Below are positions 4,792-5,686 of a DNA stretch of 5,686 nt, one piece after another. The stretch spans positions 1 through 5,686 of the forward strand of contig JAQTOJ010000133.1 of assembly GCA_028713395.1 (NCBI GenBank), in the 5' to 3' direction. The notes beneath the pieces were generated by a model. It worked only from the letters and a program-made list of their open reading frames with translations. It did not search any database and was not told where the DNA came from. This DNA is from Dehalococcoidales bacterium. GTDB lineage: Bacteria; Chloroflexota; Dehalococcoidia; Dehalococcoidales; Fen-1064. Numbering within the stretch: the first letter of the stretch is position 1; each line of letters opens with the position of its first letter. The position numbers were made by a program, and so were the translations under genes.

Positions 4792-4792
4792 A
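4774..4792. promoter_or_regulatory. Candidate operator (inverted repeat over operon promoter)
   Basis: TTTGAC (4774-4779) and GTCAAA (4787-4792) form a perfect 6-bp inverted repeat with a 7-bp centre. It covers the -35 box and part of the spacer of the operon promoter. A dimeric repressor bound here would block RNA polymerase. TGTCAAAC at 4786-4793 recurs at 4748-4755, near the predicted transcription start, and TTTGACAG appears inverted at 4810-4817 in the divergent promoter. Part of this similarity is forced by the -35 consensus, so operator function is an inference. Confidence 0.4.
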
Positions 4793-4810
4793 CGCGGGAC
4801 GTGTGGGGAT

Positions 4811-4839
4811 TTGACAGGTCTTGTTTTTATCAATATGAT
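4811..4839 (+). promoter_or_regulatory. Sigma70-like promoter of the PEBP lipoprotein gene
   Basis: Perfect TTGACA (4811-4816), a 17-nt spacer and TATGAT (4834-4839, one mismatch). Transcription would start near 4846, about 23 nt before the GTG start. It is back to back with the operon promoter: the two -35 boxes are separated by 19 bp. Confidence 0.75.
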
Positions 4840-4856
4840 GTGGCTAGCCTGTAAGC

Positions 4857-4863
4857 GGAGGGG
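4857..4863 (+). promoter_or_regulatory. Ribosome binding site deciding a GTG start
   Basis: GGAGGGG lies 5 nt before GTG 4869. This start gives a complete lipoprotein signal peptide (MKLQTVKWM...), whereas later starts would cut into it. Confidence 0.7.
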
Positions 4864-4868
4864 AAAAC

Positions 4869-5471
4869 GTGAAACTACAGACAGTTAAATGGATGATACC
4901 GCTTTGTTTCGTTTCTCTCATTAGTCTGAGTTTAAGCGCCTGTAGCAATAAGTCCGGAACCACCGCAAGCACGAGTAGTAACTCTGCGGTCGCCACAACC
5001 ACTACCAAACCGGCGATGATATTGACGAGCAGCGCCTTTGAGAACAATGGTAAGATACCGGATAAATATACCGCCGCCGGAGAAAACATCTCCCCGCCCC
5101 TGACGTGGAAAAATCTGCCGGAAGGCGCCAAGAGTCTGGTCATTATGGTGGACGATACCGATGCCAGACTGTTCACGCACTGGGTGATCTACAATATACC
5201 GCCGGGAACGAAAAGCCTGGCGGCGGGAATACCCGCCAACGATACGCTGGCGGACGGCAGCCTGCAAGGCTACAACGGGACAAACAAGATCGGTTACACC
5301 GGGCCGAATCCACCGTTCGGCACGACGCATCATTACCGTTTCAGGTTATACGCGTTGAATGTCATGTTGAATCTGCAACCGGGCGCCACCAAAGCCCAGG
5401 TGTTGGAGAAAATGACGGGGCATATCATCGATGACGAAACAGCGGAACTGATCGGGATTTACGGTAGATAG
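4869..5471 (+). CDS. YbhB/YbcL-type PEBP lipoprotein
   Basis: This 200-residue protein of the phosphatidylethanolamine-binding (Raf kinase inhibitor-like) family is probably anchored outside the cytoplasmic membrane as a lipoprotein. The signal peptide has K2 and K7, a hydrophobic stretch (about 8-22) and the lipobox L22-S23-A24-C25. A Ser/Thr-rich linker (26-48) follows. The PEBP fold then shows SPPLTW (75-80), VDDTDA (94-99), FTHWVIYNIP (102-111), YTGPNPPFG (143-151) with HHYRFRLYAL (154-163), and GHIIDDETAELIGIY at the end. These supply the conserved ligand-pocket Asp and His residues of bacterial YbhB. The exact role of bacterial PEBPs is poorly known; ligand or phospholipid binding and protease inhibition have been suggested. 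The gene is single, divergent from the hydratase/dehydrogenase operon, and shares a compact promoter region with it. Family membership is secure; function is not. Confidence 0.95.
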   Translation: MKLQTVKWMIPLCFVSLISLSLSACSNKSGTTASTSSNSAVATTTTKPAMILTSSAFENNGKIPDKYTAAGENISPPLTWKNLPEGAKSLVIMVDDTDARLFTHWVIYNIPPGTKSLAAGIPANDTLADGSLQGYNGTNKIGYTGPNPPFGTTHHYRFRLYALNVMLNLQPGATKAQVLEKMTGHIIDDETAELIGIYGR

Positions 5472-5487
5472 TGATTTTGGATGTTTT

Positions 5488-5505
5488 GGGATGATAACAA
5501 ATCCC
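5488..5505 (+). terminator. Weak candidate terminator after the lipoprotein gene
   Basis: GGGAT (5488-5492) and ATCCC (5501-5505) form a 5-bp stem with an 8-nt loop, starting 17 bp after the stop. It is followed by a pyrimidine-rich but not T-rich tail (TCTGTATCTCTCCC). It is well placed but weak. A second small stem, TCTCTT (5538-5543) with AAGAGA (5550-5555), lies further on and also lacks a T-run. I see nothing else in the 5472-5589 interval except an odd palindrome, CGGGTTACCCG (5579-5589). Confidence 0.3.
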
Positions 5506-5589
5506 TCTGTATCTCTCCCAGATCAGGTCGAGAACAGTCTCTTGAGCTAAAGAGAGAGGCAAACAAGAGACATTTCCACGGGTTACCCG

Positions 5590-5686
5590 CTACTTGGACG
5601 ATTCATCATCTAGAAGCTGCCGGGCGTATTGCAGTAAAACTTCCGCCCGTTCCGGGGCTACCTGCCGGGATTGCAACCACAGGTTC
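5590..5686 (-). CDS. C-terminal end of an unidentified protein (start outside window)
   Basis: On the minus strand a frame is open from the window edge (first full codon 5685-5683) to TAG 5592-5590, giving 31 residues. The sequence is helix-like and charged: it contains VAPERAEVLLQYARQLLDDE and ends in SSK. This has the feel of a real protein C-terminus. Short tails of this shape (LSPE...LL..AR.LL) occur after helix-turn-helix domains of XRE-type regulators, but that is only a resemblance. The other minus frame also stays open to a TGA but gives a Gly/Pro/Ser-rich product that looks less natural. The convergent arrangement with the lipoprotein gene is normal. The family cannot be named from this fragment. 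Confidence 0.45.
   Translation of the reverse strand, partial: NLWLQSRQVAPERAEVLLQYARQLLDDESSK

Noticed and set aside
4844..5333. Minus-strand open frames opposite the PEBP gene (4844-5176 and 4932-5333)
   Set aside because: The plus strand encodes a complete lipoprotein with promoter and ribosome site; the minus frames have neither and look like antisense translation.
1..5686. CRISPR array, tRNA/rRNA genes, insertion sequence or phage genes
   Set aside because: No regularly spaced direct repeats, no tRNA cloverleaf or rRNA sequence, and no transposase, integrase or phage-like protein in any frame.

Overview
This window is bacterial chromosome: genes are packed in operons, Shine-Dalgarno sites sit before most starts, and one promoter region has sigma70-like -35/-10 boxes on both strands. 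The organism cannot be fixed from sequence alone. An anaerobic Chloroflexota (Dehalococcoidia-like) or a clostridial-type Firmicute would fit the gene style and moderate GC, but this is a low-confidence guess. I see no rRNA, tRNA, transposase, phage gene or CRISPR array.

Layout. Bases 1-941 (+) hold the 3' end of an adenine deaminase gene (purine salvage), followed 17 bp later by a GNAT N-acetyltransferase. Bases 942-1772 are gene-poor: a 61-bp nested inverted repeat, one 71-codon orphan gene on the minus strand with its own promoter, and about 400 bp of non-coding DNA with two more palindromic, repeat-like stretches. Bases 1773-4731 (-) form one operon of four genes. In transcription order these are a hotdog hydratase subunit of the FAS1-like/MaoC-N type, a catalytic MaoC hydratase subunit, and two tandem paralogous short-chain dehydrogenases. 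A strong promoter lies upstream and a 12-bp-stem terminator downstream. Bases 4869-5471 (+) encode a YbhB/YbcL-type (PEBP) lipoprotein, transcribed divergently from that operon. The last ~97 bases hold the C-terminal end of an unidentified minus-strand gene.

The operon is the most interesting part. The two dehydrogenases look like the (3R)-hydroxyacyl-CoA dehydrogenase domain of eukaryotic peroxisomal multifunctional enzyme type 2 (MFE-2/HSD17B4), down to the numbering of the catalytic Ser, Tyr and Lys. The two hotdog proteins together would make an R-specific enoyl-CoA hydratase 2. In effect the operon encodes the parts of a fungal-type MFE-2 (two dehydrogenase domains plus a two-hotdog hydratase) as four separate polypeptides. 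Its expected chemistry is trans-2-enoyl-CoA <-> (3R)-hydroxyacyl-CoA <-> 3-ketoacyl-CoA. Whether it runs in degradation or synthesis, and on what acyl chain, cannot be read from the window: no thiolase, acyl-CoA ligase or acyl-CoA dehydrogenase is present.

The divergent promoter region (4732-4868) contains a TTTGAC-N7-GTCAAA inverted repeat over the operon's -35 box and spacer, a plausible operator. The individual families are well known. What could be new is the split arrangement, the duplicated dehydrogenase with its Pro/Ala-rich insertion, and the unexplained palindromes in the gene-poor region.
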